This document shows, in pieces, positions 19,211 to 28,297 of a stretch of 64,000 nucleotides of DNA. The notes beneath the pieces are model-generated. The model worked only from the letters and a program-made list of their open reading frames with translations, ran no database searches and was not told where the DNA came from. The translations under genes were made by a program, and so were the position numbers. The DNA comes from Roseococcus microcysteis (GTDB taxonomy: Bacteria > Pseudomonadota > Alphaproteobacteria > Acetobacterales > Acetobacteraceae): positions 2,062,501 to 2,126,500 of the forward strand of contig NZ_CP061718.1 in assembly GCF_014764365.1 (NCBI RefSeq). The letters are read 5' to 3'. Numbering within the stretch: the stretch's first letter is position 1; each line of letters begins with the position of its first letter.

Positions 19211-20512
19211 CTACCGCGCCAGGAGGTAATCCGGCAAAGCGGTCACCAACCAGGGAAAGACCGTGATCAGCGCCACCGCCAGCACCAGCATGGCGAAGAA
19301 GGGCAGCGCGGCGAGCGCGATCTCGGTCTGTTCCTTCCCTGTCATGCTCTGCATCACGAAGAGGTTGAAGCCGAGCGGCGGCGTGATCTGCCCGATCTCG
19401 ACCAGCAGGATGATGAAGATGCCAAACCAGATCAGGTCGAACCCCGCCTGCTGCACCATCGGCACCACCACGCTGGTGGTCAGCACGATCATGGAGACGC
19501 CATCCAGCGAGGTGCCGAGCAGGATATAGACCACGGTCAGGATGGCGATGATGGCATAGGGGCCGAGCCCCGCACTCGCCACCGCCGCCGCCAGCGCGGC
19601 CGGGATGCCAGTCAGCGCCATCGCCTTGGTCAGGAAGGCGGCGCCGGCCAGGATGAACAGGATCATGCAGGAGAGCCGCGTGGCCCCGGCCAGGCTGTCC
19701 TTGAAGCCCTGCCAGCTGAGCGAGCCGGTCACCGCCGCCAGCACCAGGCTGCCCGCCACGCCGAAGGCCGCGGCCTCGGTCGCGGTGGCGATGCCGCCCA
19801 GCATGGAGCCGATGACAGACAGGATCAGCAGCACGCAGGGGATGAGCTGCGCCGATTGCCGCAGCTTGTGGCCGAAACTGGTCGAAGGCTCGGCCGCCGG
19901 CTGCTTCTGCGGGTTCAGCAGCGCCCAGATGGCGATGTAGGCGCTGAACAGCACCACCACCATCAGCCCGGGGATGAAGCCCGCGATGAAGACACGCACG
20001 ATGGAGACCTCGGCCGCCACCGCATAGACCACCATGATGATGGAGGGCGGCAGCAGCAGCCCCAGCGTGCCCGCCGTGGCCAGGCTGCCGATGGCGGTGC
20101 GCTGGTCATAGCCGCGCTTGGCCAGTTCCGGCAGGGCGATCTTGCTGACGGTGGCGCAGGTGGCGGCGCTCGATCCGCTCACGCAGCCGAACAGGCCGCA
20201 GGCGAAGATGTTCACATGCATCAGCCGTCCGGGCAGGCGCCGCACCCAGGGGGCGATGCCGTTGAACAGCTCATTGCTCAGCCGCGTGCGGAACAGGATC
20301 TCGCCCATCCAGATGAACATGGGCAGGGCGGCCAGGGTCCAGCTGGCCGCGCTTTCCCAATAGGCGCCGGCCAGGAACAGCCCCGGCGAGGGGTGCACCA
20401 GCGCCATGGCCACATAGCCCGTGGCCGCGAGCCCGAGCGCCACCCAGACGCCCGAAGCCAGCAGGAAGATGAGCAGCACCAGCAGCAGGAGCGCGAGTTC
20501 GAGAAGCCCCAT
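19211..20512 (-). CDS. dctM: TRAP transporter large permease DctM
   Basis: Twelve-helix channel subunit of a tripartite ATP-independent periplasmic transporter that moves organic acids with a sodium gradient. The start MGLLELALLLLVLLIFLLAS at 20512 matches the family; the longer open frame upstream is dctQ sequence. FGCVSGSSAATCATV and GLLLPPSIIMVVYA are the DctM signatures. 433 residues. It follows dctQ by 5 nt and precedes the HMG-CoA lyase gene by 42 nt. Confidence 0.92.
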   Translation of the reverse strand: MGLLELALLLLVLLIFLLASGVWVALGLAATGYVAMALVHPSPGLFLAGAYWESAASWTLAALPMFIWMGEILFRTRLSNELFNGIAPWVRRLPGRLMHVNIFACGLFGCVSGSSAATCATVSKIALPELAKRGYDQRTAIGSLATAGTLGLLLPPSIIMVVYAVAAEVSIVRVFIAGFIPGLMVVVLFSAYIAIWALLNPQKQPAAEPSTSFGHKLRQSAQLIPCVLLILSVIGSMLGGIATATEAAAFGVAGSLVLAAVTGSLSWQGFKDSLAGATRLSCMILFILAGAAFLTKAMALTGIPAALAAAVASAGLGPYAIIAILTVVYILLGTSLDGVSMIVLTTSVVVPMVQQAGFDLIWFGIFIILLVEIGQITPPLGFNLFVMQSMTGKEQTEIALAALPFFAMLVLAVALITVFPWLVTALPDYLLAR

Positions 20513-20517
20513 CGCGG

Positions 20518-21045
20518 TCAGGCCGTGTAGTCGTGGGCGGCCGCACGCGCCTCGGCGGCGCGGGCGTAGCCGGGCTTCTGGCCGCGGAGCACGGCCACCC
20601 ATTCATCGAGGATGGCCACCAGCAGCACCCCCGCGCCGATGGGAATGGTGAGCTTGGGAATCCAGAGGGGATAGGCCACGCTGCCCTGCGCGACCTCCTC
20701 GATCTCGAGGCTGAACATGGCGTCGTGCCAGCTCCACCAGACGATGTAGGCGACCATGATGGCGGCGATGGTGAGGGCGAAGATCTCCATCGCCCGTCGC
20801 TTGGGGGGCGGCAGGTTTTCCACCAGCAGTCCCACCCGGATCAGCTCGCCCTTGCGGAAGGTCCAGGCCAGGCCCAGGAACCCCACCATCACGCAGAGAT
20901 AGCCGGTGAGGTCCGTGGCACCCGGGAACTGGATGGCGAACTGGCGCAGGATCATCTGCGCCATCATCACCAGGAAGATGCCCAGCAGGGCCAGCGCCGC
21001 GAGCACGCCACACAAGCCATAGAGGGCATCCAGCGCGCGGCGCAC
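20518..21045 (-). CDS. dctQ: TRAP transporter small permease DctQ
   Basis: 175-residue four-helix membrane subunit that pairs with DctM. Helix 2 carries the family stretch ATDLTGYLCVMVGFLGLAW, followed by the RKGELIRVGLLVENLP loop. It sits 6 nt after dctP and 5 nt before dctM. Assignment rests on family pattern and gene order. Confidence 0.9.
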   Translation of the reverse strand: MRRALDALYGLCGVLAALALLGIFLVMMAQMILRQFAIQFPGATDLTGYLCVMVGFLGLAWTFRKGELIRVGLLVENLPPPKRRAMEIFALTIAAIMVAYIVWWSWHDAMFSLEIEEVAQGSVAYPLWIPKLTIPIGAGVLLVAILDEWVAVLRGQKPGYARAAEARAAAHDYTA

Positions 21046-21051
21046 GCCCCC

Positions 21052-22041
21052 TCAGCTCCGGCCGGCGCGGTAGGCCTGGATGGCGGCCTGCCCGTCGGGG
21101 CCCGAGCGCGTCAGCCACTCCTGCACCATCGTGTCGGAGATGCGCGCCATCGCCTCCAGCATGGCGGGCGAGGCCTGGCTGACATTCATGCCGCGCTGCG
21201 CCAGCGTGGCGGCGGCGGCGTCACGGGCCTCCTCGCTCATCCGCCAGCCCCGCGTCTCGGCGGCGGCGGCGGCGGCACGGACCGCGGCCTGGTCGGCGGC
21301 GGAAAGGGCTTCCAGCGCGCGGCGATTCACGAAGACCGCGTTGCGCGTGAAGGTGAAGCCCACATGGGTGAAGTAGCGCGCGAAATCCCAGGCGCTGCTG
21401 TCCACACCCGTTGCGGCACTCGTCACCATCGCGTTCACCACGCCGGTGGCGAAGGCCTGCGGCACTTCCGCCGCCTGCACCAGAACCGGGCTGGCGCCCA
21501 CCAGCGTCGCGAAGCGGTTGGTCATGACGTTGAAGGTGCGCATGCGGGTGCCGCGCAAATTCTCCAGCGTCTCGATGGGCGTGTTGGTGTAGAAGCCCGA
21601 GGAGGGCCAGGGCACCATGTAGAGCAGCGAGAGGCCCTGGCGCTGCAGGCGCGCCTCGATGAAGGGCCGTGTCACCTCGTTCAGGCGGCGGGCATCGGCA
21701 TAGGTGGGCACCAGCTGCGGGATGCTGTCCACCTCGAAGAACGGGTCCTCGTTGCCATAGGCCGAGAGCAGGATCTCGCCGAGCTGGACCTGGCCGCTCT
21801 GCGTGCCGCGCTTGATCTGCGCCATGGGCAGCAGCGAGGCATTGGAATGGAGCTGGACGTTCACGCGCCCGCCCGTGGCGGTGGAGAGTTCCTCCAGGAA
21901 GGTCCGCACGTTGCGCGTGTGGAAGTTGCCGTCCGGATAGGGGGTGGCCATCTGCCAGCGCGCCTGGGCGGCGGCATCGAGGGCAGGCAGCAGGGGCGCG
22001 GCGGCCCCGGCCGCCAGAAGGGCGCGGCGGGTGGTGAGCAT
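21052..22041 (-). CDS. dctP: TRAP transporter substrate-binding protein DctP
   Basis: Periplasmic solute receptor of 329 residues. The start at ATG 22041 gives a cleavable signal (MLTTRRALLAAGAAAPLLPA, then AQA). The substrate-binding arginine region LENLRGTRMRTFNV and GEILLSAYGNEDP are typical of the DctP fold. First gene of the operon, so it fixes the imported substrate; the neighbouring genes point to a branched hydroxy-dicarboxylate. The longer in-frame start upstream would hide the signal peptide. Confidence 0.92.
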   Translation of the reverse strand: MLTTRRALLAAGAAAPLLPALDAAAQARWQMATPYPDGNFHTRNVRTFLEELSTATGGRVNVQLHSNASLLPMAQIKRGTQSGQVQLGEILLSAYGNEDPFFEVDSIPQLVPTYADARRLNEVTRPFIEARLQRQGLSLLYMVPWPSSGFYTNTPIETLENLRGTRMRTFNVMTNRFATLVGASPVLVQAAEVPQAFATGVVNAMVTSAATGVDSSAWDFARYFTHVGFTFTRNAVFVNRRALEALSAADQAAVRAAAAAAETRGWRMSEEARDAAAATLAQRGMNVSQASPAMLEAMARISDTMVQEWLTRSGPDGQAAIQAYRAGRS

Positions 22042-22175
22042 GACGATGAGCCTCTCCCATTCGGGCTTTTGATGGGGCGGATCATCACGCGGCGGGCGGG
22101 CGGCGCGCAAGCCCGCCTTGGGCCCGTCCCGCGGGGCTTCTCACATCCCTGCCCGCCCAGGCGGCAGAAACCTTG

Positions 22176-22203
22176 CGGGATGCACGCGAATCCGTGCACC
22201 CCG
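22176..22203. terminator. Hairpin after the HicA-like gene
   Basis: CGGGATGCACG (22176-22186) pairs with CGTGCACCCCG (22193-22203), an 11-bp stem with one A-C mismatch and a 6-nt loop. It is 9 nt after the stop of the HicA-like gene. On the minus strand only CAAGGTTTC follows, so termination would be inefficient. Confidence 0.45.
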
Positions 22204-22211
22204 CCTTCCAT

Positions 22212-22478
22212 TCACAGGGGGTAGTCGCGCTCCGGTTCGACGCCGGCGGCGGTGATCAGCTTGCGCAGGCGCATGACCTCGTCACCTCCGACAGAGCCGG
22301 AGCCGAGGTGGAAGCTGCCACGCTCCTCGCCCAGCTTTACGGCCAGGGCGCCATGTCCGGTGTGGCTAAGCTCTGCGCCCAATTCTTCGAGGACATGCTC
22401 GACCGCGCGCGGGTCGAGGTTGTGGTTCAGCGGGTGGGCGAAAATGCCATGCAGCACCTTGCGGTGGCGGTGGTTCAT
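22212..22478 (-). CDS. Small HicA/dsRBD-like conserved protein
   Basis: 88 residues starting at ATG 22478 (MNHRHRKVLHGIFAHPLNH). The sequence with VLEELGAELSHTGHGALAVKLG and the closing LRKLITAAGVEPERDYPL resembles small hypothetical proteins of the HicA-like, dsRBD-fold type. No HicB antitoxin gene is adjacent, so a toxin role is not supported. A GGAGCG (an imperfect AGGAGG) lies upstream. Function unknown. Confidence 0.65.
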   Translation of the reverse strand: MNHRHRKVLHGIFAHPLNHNLDPRAVEHVLEELGAELSHTGHGALAVKLGEERGSFHLGSGSVGGDEVMRLRKLITAAGVEPERDYPL

Positions 22479-22554
22479 GCGGACGCTCCTTTCAAGATCG
22501 CCCGCCGAGATCACCACGCCACCCGCCCGCCGTCCTTGCGGCAGGTCAAAACCC

Positions 22555-22989
22555 TCAGCCCGCGGTGGCGACGTAGCTCTTGAGCGCCTCGGCCTCGTCC
22601 TCGGCCTCCGCGATGCGCGCCTTCACCAGGTCGCCGATGGAGACCATGCCGGCCAGCGTCCCGTCGGCGTGCAGGACCGGCAGGTGACGGACCCGGCGGT
22701 CGGTCATGAGCTGGAGGGCATCCTGGATGGTGCTGGCCGGCCCCGCGGTGAAGAGCACCCGCGTCATCAGCTGGCCCGCCGTCATTCGCATCACGGCTTC
22801 GCCAAGGGCAGCCAGCGCGCGGACGATGTCGCGTTCGCTGACGATGCCCAGCACCTGCTCCCCTTCCAGCACCAGCACCGCGCCGATCCGGTGCTGCGCC
22901 AATGTGCGGGTGATGGAGGCGATCGAGTCCCCTGGACGGACGGACACCACCTGGCTGCCCTTGGTCTTTAGAACCTGCGCGACGATCAT
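22555..22989 (-). CDS. CBS-pair domain protein
   Basis: 144-residue protein made of two CBS motifs (residues about 10-65 and 78-135), a Bateman module that senses adenosyl nucleotides. The ligand-type sequences GIVSERDIVRAL and GMVSIGDLVKARI end each repeat. No catalytic domain is attached; stand-alone CBS pairs in alphaproteobacteria are often general stress proteins. GGGAGGAGATC precedes the ATG at 22989. Confidence 0.88.
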   Translation of the reverse strand: MIVAQVLKTKGSQVVSVRPGDSIASITRTLAQHRIGAVLVLEGEQVLGIVSERDIVRALAALGEAVMRMTAGQLMTRVLFTAGPASTIQDALQLMTDRRVRHLPVLHADGTLAGMVSIGDLVKARIAEAEDEAEALKSYVATAG

Positions 22990-23191
22990 GTGGAGATCTC
23001 CTCCCGGCTTTAGGGGAGAAGAGTGCGGCCGCGCATGGCCAGGATGCAATCTTTTGGTGTGCTGCACCGCAGCGAAGGCGTGCGATGCAGCGCGCGCTGG
23101 CGTTGGTCGGCTTTTGTGAAGTGGCCAACGCCGCCGATCAACCGCGCAGCGAACGGGAGGCACGATCAACCAGGATTGATCATGCCAAAGG

Positions 23192-23926
23192 TCAGGCCGC
23201 GCTGAGGCGGCCATCTCCCAGCCCCGCACGCAGCCCCGGCATGGCGGGGAGCGGGCTGCTCTCGCGGATGATATAGCCGCGCCCCCAGACCGTGCCGATC
23301 ACATTGGGCGCGCCGGCCTGCTGGAGCTTCTTGCGGAGCTTGCAGACGAAGACGTCGATGATCTTGGCGTCCGGCTCGTCCATGCCGCCATAGAGGTGGT
23401 CCAGGAAGTTCTCCTTGGACAGCACCGTGCCGCGGCGCATGAGCAGCAGTTCCAGGATGGCGTATTCCTTGGTGGTCAGGTGGACCGACCGTCCATTTAT
23501 CGCCACTTCCTTCGCGCTGAGGTCCAGCGAGAGGGCGCCAAGCTGGATGCGCGGCTGGCTGAAGCCCTTGGATCGGCGGATCATCGCCTGCAGCCGTGCC
23601 ACCAGCTCATCGGGCTCGAAAGGCTTGGACAGGTAGTCATCCGCGCCGACCGACAGCCCACGGATCTTCGCCTGGGTCCGGCCATTCGCGGAAAGCATGA
23701 GCACCGGGGCCTCGATACGGGCGGCGCGGAACTTCGCCACCACGTCATAGCCCTCCATGTCGGGCAGCATCAGGTCCACGATGGCGGCGTCGTAGTCATA
23801 GAGGCGGGCCAGTTCCAGGGCCTCGGCCCCGCAATCCGCCACATCCACGACCATCCGATGCTGCTGGAGCTGAAACGCGATGCCGCGTGCCGCCGACCGG
23901 TCATCTTCCACCAGGAGAATTCGCAT
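23192..23926 (-). CDS. ctrA: Cell-cycle response regulator CtrA
   Basis: OmpR-family master regulator of the alphaproteobacterial cell cycle. The receiver domain (residues 1-115) has the acidic pair EDD, phospho-acceptor Asp51 in AIVDLMLPDMEGYD and the Lys of YLSKPF. The winged-helix domain includes LTTKEYAILELLLMRRG and the highly conserved CtrA recognition segment KIIDVFVCKLRKKL. 244 residues with a tail ending GDGRLSAA. A GGAG lies upstream of the start. In Acetobacteraceae CtrA is generally linked to motility rather than viability. Confidence 0.95.
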   Translation of the reverse strand: MRILLVEDDRSAARGIAFQLQQHRMVVDVADCGAEALELARLYDYDAAIVDLMLPDMEGYDVVAKFRAARIEAPVLMLSANGRTQAKIRGLSVGADDYLSKPFEPDELVARLQAMIRRSKGFSQPRIQLGALSLDLSAKEVAINGRSVHLTTKEYAILELLLMRRGTVLSKENFLDHLYGGMDEPDAKIIDVFVCKLRKKLQQAGAPNVIGTVWGRGYIIRESSPLPAMPGLRAGLGDGRLSAA

Positions 23927-24196
23927 CCGTCCATCTCCACACGTTTTGCGTGCAGAGATTTACCACCGGAAGGTGTAGGCGGCTAGGGTGAATCGACATT
24001 TTTCGTGTATTTAAAAGAAAATTTTTCACATTTAGAGATTTTTTGGCTCAATTCGAAAGCCTTAACGCCTTCCCGGCAGGCCCCGCGGCGCCTGAACCCT
24101 CATTTCGTATCATAAATTGGGCACAAGCTACGGTGGTATCAAATCGCGGGATTCCCCCACCGAAATTAAGCACTGACTCGGCATTGTGCGACCATG
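23927..24196. promoter_or_regulatory. ctrA: AT-rich regulatory region upstream of ctrA
   Basis: No gene fits in these 270 nt. The part 23995-24060 is strikingly AT-rich (TTTAAAAGAAAATTTTTC) against a GC-rich background, as expected for the ctrA promoter. One GANTC site (GAATC, 23990-23994) lies 64 nt before the ATG, another (GATTC) at 24150. Isolated TTAA half-sites occur at 24011 and 24063, but no full TTAA-N7-TTAA CtrA box. Promoter elements themselves were not assigned. Confidence 0.5.
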
Positions 24197-24226
24197 AAAA
24201 AAGGGGCGAGCCTCGCGGCCCGCCCC
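24197..24226 (-). terminator. rho-independent terminator of rpsA
   Basis: On the minus strand GGGGCGGGCC, loop GCGA, GGCTCGCCCC (24226 to 24203) forms a 10-bp stem with one G-U pair, followed directly by six T residues (24202-24197). It lies 44 nt after the rpsA stop. Clear intrinsic terminator. Confidence 0.92.
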
Positions 24227-24270
24227 CTGCATTCCCGCGCGCCCCTCCCTTGCGGGTGGGGCGCCGTGTC

Positions 24271-25989
24271 TCACTCCTCGCCGGCCATCTCGCGGCGACG
24301 GCGGATGGCCGCGCCCAGGATGTCGCCCAGCGAAGCACCGCTGTCGGCCGTGCCGAACTCCTTCACGGCCTCGCGCTCCTCCTCGATCTCCTTGCCCTTC
24401 ACGGTCAGGGAGAGGCGACGGGCGGCGCGGTCCACGGCGGTCACCTTGGCGTCCACCTTCTCGCCGATGGCGAACTTCTCCGGGCGCTGGTCCTGGCGGT
24501 CACGGGCCAGTTCGGCGCGGCGGATGAAGCCCGTCAGCACATCGTCCACACGCACCTCGATGCCATTGGCCTCGACCTTGGTGACGGTGCAGGTGACGAT
24601 GTCGCCCTTGCGGACGCGGTCCAGCACCTCGGCGGCCGGGTCGGCCTCCAGCTGCTTGACGCCCAGCGAGATGCGCTCCTTCTCGATGTCCACGTCAAGG
24701 ACCTTGGCCTTGACCATGTCGCCCTTCTTGTAGGCGGCCAGGGCCTGTTCGCCAGGGACATCCCAGGACAGGTCGGAGAGGTGCACCATCCCGTCGATGT
24801 CGGGGCCAACGCCCACGAACAGCCCGAACTCGGTGATGTTGCGGATCTCGCCCTCGATCACGCTGCCCAGCGGGTTGTTCTGGACGAACAGCTCCCACGG
24901 GTTGCCCTGCGCCTGCTTGAGGCCCAGCGAAATGCGGCGCTTCGGCTCGTCCACGTCCAGGATCATCACGTCCACCTGCTCGGAGGTGGCGACGATCTTG
25001 CCCGGGTGCACGTTCTTCTTGGTCCAGGACATCTCGCTGACGTGCACGAGGCCCTCGACGCCCGGCTCCAGCTCCACGAAAGCGCCGTAGTCGGTGATGT
25101 TGGTCACGCGGCCCGAGAAGCGGGCGTTGACCGGGTACTTGAGCGCCACGCCGTCCCAGGGGTCGCTCATCAGCTGCTTCATGCCGAGGCTGATGCGCTG
25201 CGTGTCCTGGTTGAAGCGGATGACCTGCACCTTCACCTGCTGGCCGATCGTCAGGGCCTCGCTCGGGTGGTTGATGCGGCGCCAGGCGATGTCGGTGACG
25301 TGCAGCAGCCCGTCCACGCCGCCCAGGTCCACGAAGGCGCCGTAGTCGGTGATGTTCTTCACCACGCCATCGAGCACCATGCCTTCCTTCAGGCCCTGGA
25401 CCAGCTCCGCGCGCTGCTCGGCGCGGGTCTCTTCCAGCACGGCGCGGCGGGAGACGACGATGTTGCCGCGGGCGCGGTCCATCTTCAGGATCTGGAAGGG
25501 CTGGGCCTGGCCCATCAGCGGGCCCACGTCACGGACGGGACGGATGTCCACCTGGCTGCCCGGCAGGAACGCCACCGCGCCGCCCAGGTCCACCGTGAAG
25601 CCACCCTTCACGCGGCCGAACAGGATGCCGTTCACGCGCTGGTTGGCGGCGAAGGCCTTCTCGAGGTTGGTCCAGGCCTCCTCGCGGCGGGCCTTCTCGC
25701 GGCTCAGCACGATGGAGCCGTCGCGGTCCTCGTAGCGCTCGACGAAGAGGTCGAACACGTCGCCGACCTGCACTTCCGGCTTCATGCCGGCGGGGGCGAA
25801 TTCCTTGAGGGGCACGCGGCCTTCGCTCTTGAGGCCCACATCCACCACGGCAAAGTCGTCGTCCAGGCGAACGACCTTACCCGTGACGACGGAGCCGGCG
25901 AAGCCGGTGTTGGCGCCCAGCATTTCATCGAGGAGGGCGGCGAAATCTTCGGTGCCCGCGGTCGAGCCGGGGGCGTTGGCGTTGGCCAT
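24271..25989 (-). CDS. rpsA: 30S ribosomal protein S1
   Basis: 572 residues containing six S1/OB-fold RNA-binding repeats; later repeats show the GxVxNITDYGAFVELEPG type sequence several times. It delivers mRNA to the 30S subunit. The start at ATG 25989 (MANANAPGSTAGTEDFAALL) lacks a strong Shine-Dalgarno, as is common for S1 genes, and is preceded by a perfect hairpin. Third gene of aroA-cmk-rpsA, with 242 nt between cmk and rpsA that probably hold its own promoter. Confidence 0.96.
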   Translation of the reverse strand: MANANAPGSTAGTEDFAALLDEMLGANTGFAGSVVTGKVVRLDDDFAVVDVGLKSEGRVPLKEFAPAGMKPEVQVGDVFDLFVERYEDRDGSIVLSREKARREEAWTNLEKAFAANQRVNGILFGRVKGGFTVDLGGAVAFLPGSQVDIRPVRDVGPLMGQAQPFQILKMDRARGNIVVSRRAVLEETRAEQRAELVQGLKEGMVLDGVVKNITDYGAFVDLGGVDGLLHVTDIAWRRINHPSEALTIGQQVKVQVIRFNQDTQRISLGMKQLMSDPWDGVALKYPVNARFSGRVTNITDYGAFVELEPGVEGLVHVSEMSWTKKNVHPGKIVATSEQVDVMILDVDEPKRRISLGLKQAQGNPWELFVQNNPLGSVIEGEIRNITEFGLFVGVGPDIDGMVHLSDLSWDVPGEQALAAYKKGDMVKAKVLDVDIEKERISLGVKQLEADPAAEVLDRVRKGDIVTCTVTKVEANGIEVRVDDVLTGFIRRAELARDRQDQRPEKFAIGEKVDAKVTAVDRAARRLSLTVKGKEIEEEREAVKEFGTADSGASLGDILGAAIRRRREMAGEE

Positions 25990-26013
25990 GTAGAGCTTGT
26001 GTCCTGGGTCAGG

Positions 26014-26034
26014 TTCGGAACGAGATGTTCCGAA
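26014..26034 (-). promoter_or_regulatory. rpsA: Perfect leader hairpin upstream of rpsA
   Basis: TTCGGAAC (26014-26021), five-base loop, GTTCCGAA (26027-26034): a perfect 8-bp inverted repeat ending 24 nt before the rpsA start codon. S1 is known in E. coli to repress its own translation by binding a structured leader. A similar role here is inference. Confidence 0.5.
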
Positions 26035-26231
26035 GTCCGGTCCTGCGCGACGGCCAGGGGCCATGCCCCGCCATGCCATCACGGCTTGCCGCCAGCCACG
26101 GAGGGGTCTGGGGGCCGATGGGTGGGTCGCTTGCGGCGCGCCCCGAAGGCCGGTCCCGGCATCGCCGACACGCGCCTGTCTTCGACGGAGTCGTCCCCAG
26201 GGTCAAGCCAAAACCGCGTCCCGCACGGACA

Positions 26232-26870
26232 TCATGTCGCTTTTTGCGCCGCAACAGCCCAGGAAAGGGCGATCTGGAACACGGTTTCGGCATCGAGTTC
26301 GCTGGTGTCGAGCAGCTTGGCGTCCTCGGCCGGGCGCAGCGGGGCCACGCCGCGATTGGCATCCCGCGCGTCGCGGTCGGCCATGTCCCGCGCCACCTGA
26401 TCGAGGCTCGGCGCCGGGCCCTTGGCCAGCAGTTCCGCATGGCGACGCTGGGCGCGCACCTCGGGGCTGGCCGTGACGAAGAGCTTCAGCCGCGCGTCGG
26501 GGAAGACGACGGTGCCGATGTCCCGCCCATCCAGCACCGCGCCGTGCCGCGCGCCGAAGCCGCGCTGGAACTCCAGCAGCGCCGCCCGCACGCCCGGAAT
26601 GGCCGCGACCTTGCTGGCGGCGGCATCGGCGGCGGGGCCGCGCAGATCGGGGCGTTCGAAATCGGCGGGGACCAGGGCGCGGGCGGCGGCCTCGGCGGCC
26701 ACGGGGTCGGCGGGGTCGGCGCCCATGTCCAGCGCCCTTCGTCCCGTGGCGCGGTAGAGCAAGCCGGTGTCCAGATAGGGCAGGCCCAGTTCCCGGGCGA
26801 GGCGCCGCGCCAGCGTCCCCTTGCCCGCCGCCGCCGGCCCGTCCACGGCGATGACGAAGGGCGTGCTCAT
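26232..26870 (-). CDS. cmk: Cytidylate kinase
   Basis: Phosphorylates CMP and dCMP for nucleotide synthesis. P-loop GPAAAGKGT near residue 11, [10 protein letters not shown], and the catalytic [13 protein letters not shown] and RDxxDANR motifs are intact. 212 residues. Its ATG overlaps the aroA stop (ATGA). The last residues ([10 protein letters not shown]) are followed by the 242-nt rpsA leader region. Confidence 0.95.
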   Translation of the reverse strand: MSTPFVIAVDGPAAAGKGTLARRLARELGLPYLDTGLLYRATGRRALDMGADPADPVAAEAAARALVPADFERPDLRGPAADAAASKVAAIPGVRAALLEFQRGFGARHGAVLDGRDIGTVVFPDARLKLFVTASPEVRAQRRHAELLAKGPAPSLDQVARDMADRDARDANRGVAPLRPAEDAKLLDTSELDAETVFQIALSWAVAAQKAT

Positions 26871-28216
26871 GCCGCCTCGATGGCCGCGCCGCCCGCGGCG
26901 CGGTTCATCAGCCCGACGAAATCGGGGAAGCTGGTGGCGATGAAGCCACCATCATCAATGGTCATGGGGGCGCGGGTGGCGAGGCCCAGCACCAGGGCGC
27001 TCATCGCCAGGCGGTGGTCCATCTGGGTGGCGACCAGGCCGCCGCCGGGGGCGGGGCCGCCCATGCCATGGACGATCATGTCATCACCCTCCACCTCGAC
27101 CTTCACGCCGGCGGCCTCCAGCAGGGCTGCGGTGCCGGAGAGGCGGTCGCTCTCCTTCACCCGCAGTTCGCCCAGGCCACGGAAGCGGCTGGCGCCGCGA
27201 GCATGGGCCGCGGCCACGGCCAGGATGGGGTATTCGTCGATCATGGCCGGCGCGCGGGCGGCGGGCACGTCCACGGCGCGCAGCTCGCCCTGGCGCAGCA
27301 CGAGGTCGCCCACCGGCTCACCGCCCTCGGTGCGGGCATTGGCCACGGTGAGGGAGGCGCCCATCTCGCGCAGCGTCTCGAACAGGCCAGTGCGGAGCGG
27401 GTTCAGCCCCACATTCTCCACCACCAGACGGCTGCCGGGCACGATCAGCGCCGCCACCGCGAAGAAGGCGGCCGAGGAGGGGTCGCCCGGCACCAGCACC
27501 GGGGCGGCGCGCAGCTCGGGCTGGCCATCCAGCTCGATGACGCGGCCATGGCCCTCTGGCGTCACCCGCACGGTGGCCCCGAAATGCCGCAGCATGTTCT
27601 CGCTGTGGTCGCGGGTGGCTTCGGGCTCCACCACGCGGGTCACGCCAGGGGCGCAAAGACCGGCCAGCAGGCATGCGCTCTTCACCTGGGCCGAGGCCAC
27701 AGGAAGGCTATAGTCGAGCGGCAGCGGGTTGCGCGCGCCCTCCACCGCCAGCGGCAGCCGCCCGCCCTCGCGCGTCAGGAAACGGGCGCCGGTGGCGGCC
27801 AGCGGGTCCGTCACGCGCTTCATGGGGCGGCGGCGCAGGCTGGCATCGCCCGTCATCACGGCAAACAGGGGGTGGCCCGCCAGCAGCCCGCAGATCAGCC
27901 GCGCGGCGGTGCCGGAATTGCCCATGTCCAGGACATCCGCGGGTTCCGTGAGGCCGCCGATGCCGCGCCCGGCCACGCGCCAGGCGCCATCGCCCAGCCG
28001 GTCCACCGTGGCGCCCAGCAGGCGCATGGCGGCGGCGGTGCGCAGCACGTCCTCGCCCTCCAGCAGCCCCTGGATTTCGGTGGTGCCGATGGCCAGCGCG
28101 CCGAACATCAAGGCGCGGTGGCTGATGGACTTGTCGCCCGGCACACGCAGCCTTCCGGAGAGCGGTGCGGGGGCCGCGCGGGCGCGCAGGGGCTGGGGGG
28201 CGGATTCGCTCGACAT
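26867..28216 (-). CDS. aroA: 3-phosphoshikimate 1-carboxyvinyltransferase (EPSP synthase)
   Basis: Joins shikimate-3-phosphate and phosphoenolpyruvate in the shikimate pathway. The N-terminal substrate site is [13 protein letters not shown] and the catalytic RVKESDRL occurs near residue 340. [10 protein letters not shown] is also conserved. 449 residues from ATG 28216; a longer frame upstream overlaps the divergent FYDLN gene and is rejected. First gene of the aroA-cmk-rpsA cluster usual in alphaproteobacteria. Confidence 0.95.
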   Translation of the reverse strand: MSSESAPQPLRARAAPAPLSGRLRVPGDKSISHRALMFGALAIGTTEIQGLLEGEDVLRTAAAMRLLGATVDRLGDGAWRVAGRGIGGLTEPADVLDMGNSGTAARLICGLLAGHPLFAVMTGDASLRRRPMKRVTDPLAATGARFLTREGGRLPLAVEGARNPLPLDYSLPVASAQVKSACLLAGLCAPGVTRVVEPEATRDHSENMLRHFGATVRVTPEGHGRVIELDGQPELRAAPVLVPGDPSSAAFFAVAALIVPGSRLVVENVGLNPLRTGLFETLREMGASLTVANARTEGGEPVGDLVLRQGELRAVDVPAARAPAMIDEYPILAVAAAHARGASRFRGLGELRVKESDRLSGTAALLEAAGVKVEVEGDDMIVHGMGGPAPGGGLVATQMDHRLAMSALVLGLATRAPMTIDDGGFIATSFPDFVGLMNRAAGGAAIEAA

Positions 28217-28297
28217 GGAAGGCGGTTTGACACCGACGCGCTGCCCGTGGCAATGCGCCCCGCCCGCCCGGACGGGCGGCATTGTATAGAGGGCTCC

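Noticed and set aside
18293-20530. A 745-codon plus-strand open frame across the HMG-CoA lyase and TRAP genes.
   Set aside because: Low-complexity His/Arg/Gln-rich translation with no recognisable domain, antisense to well-identified genes.
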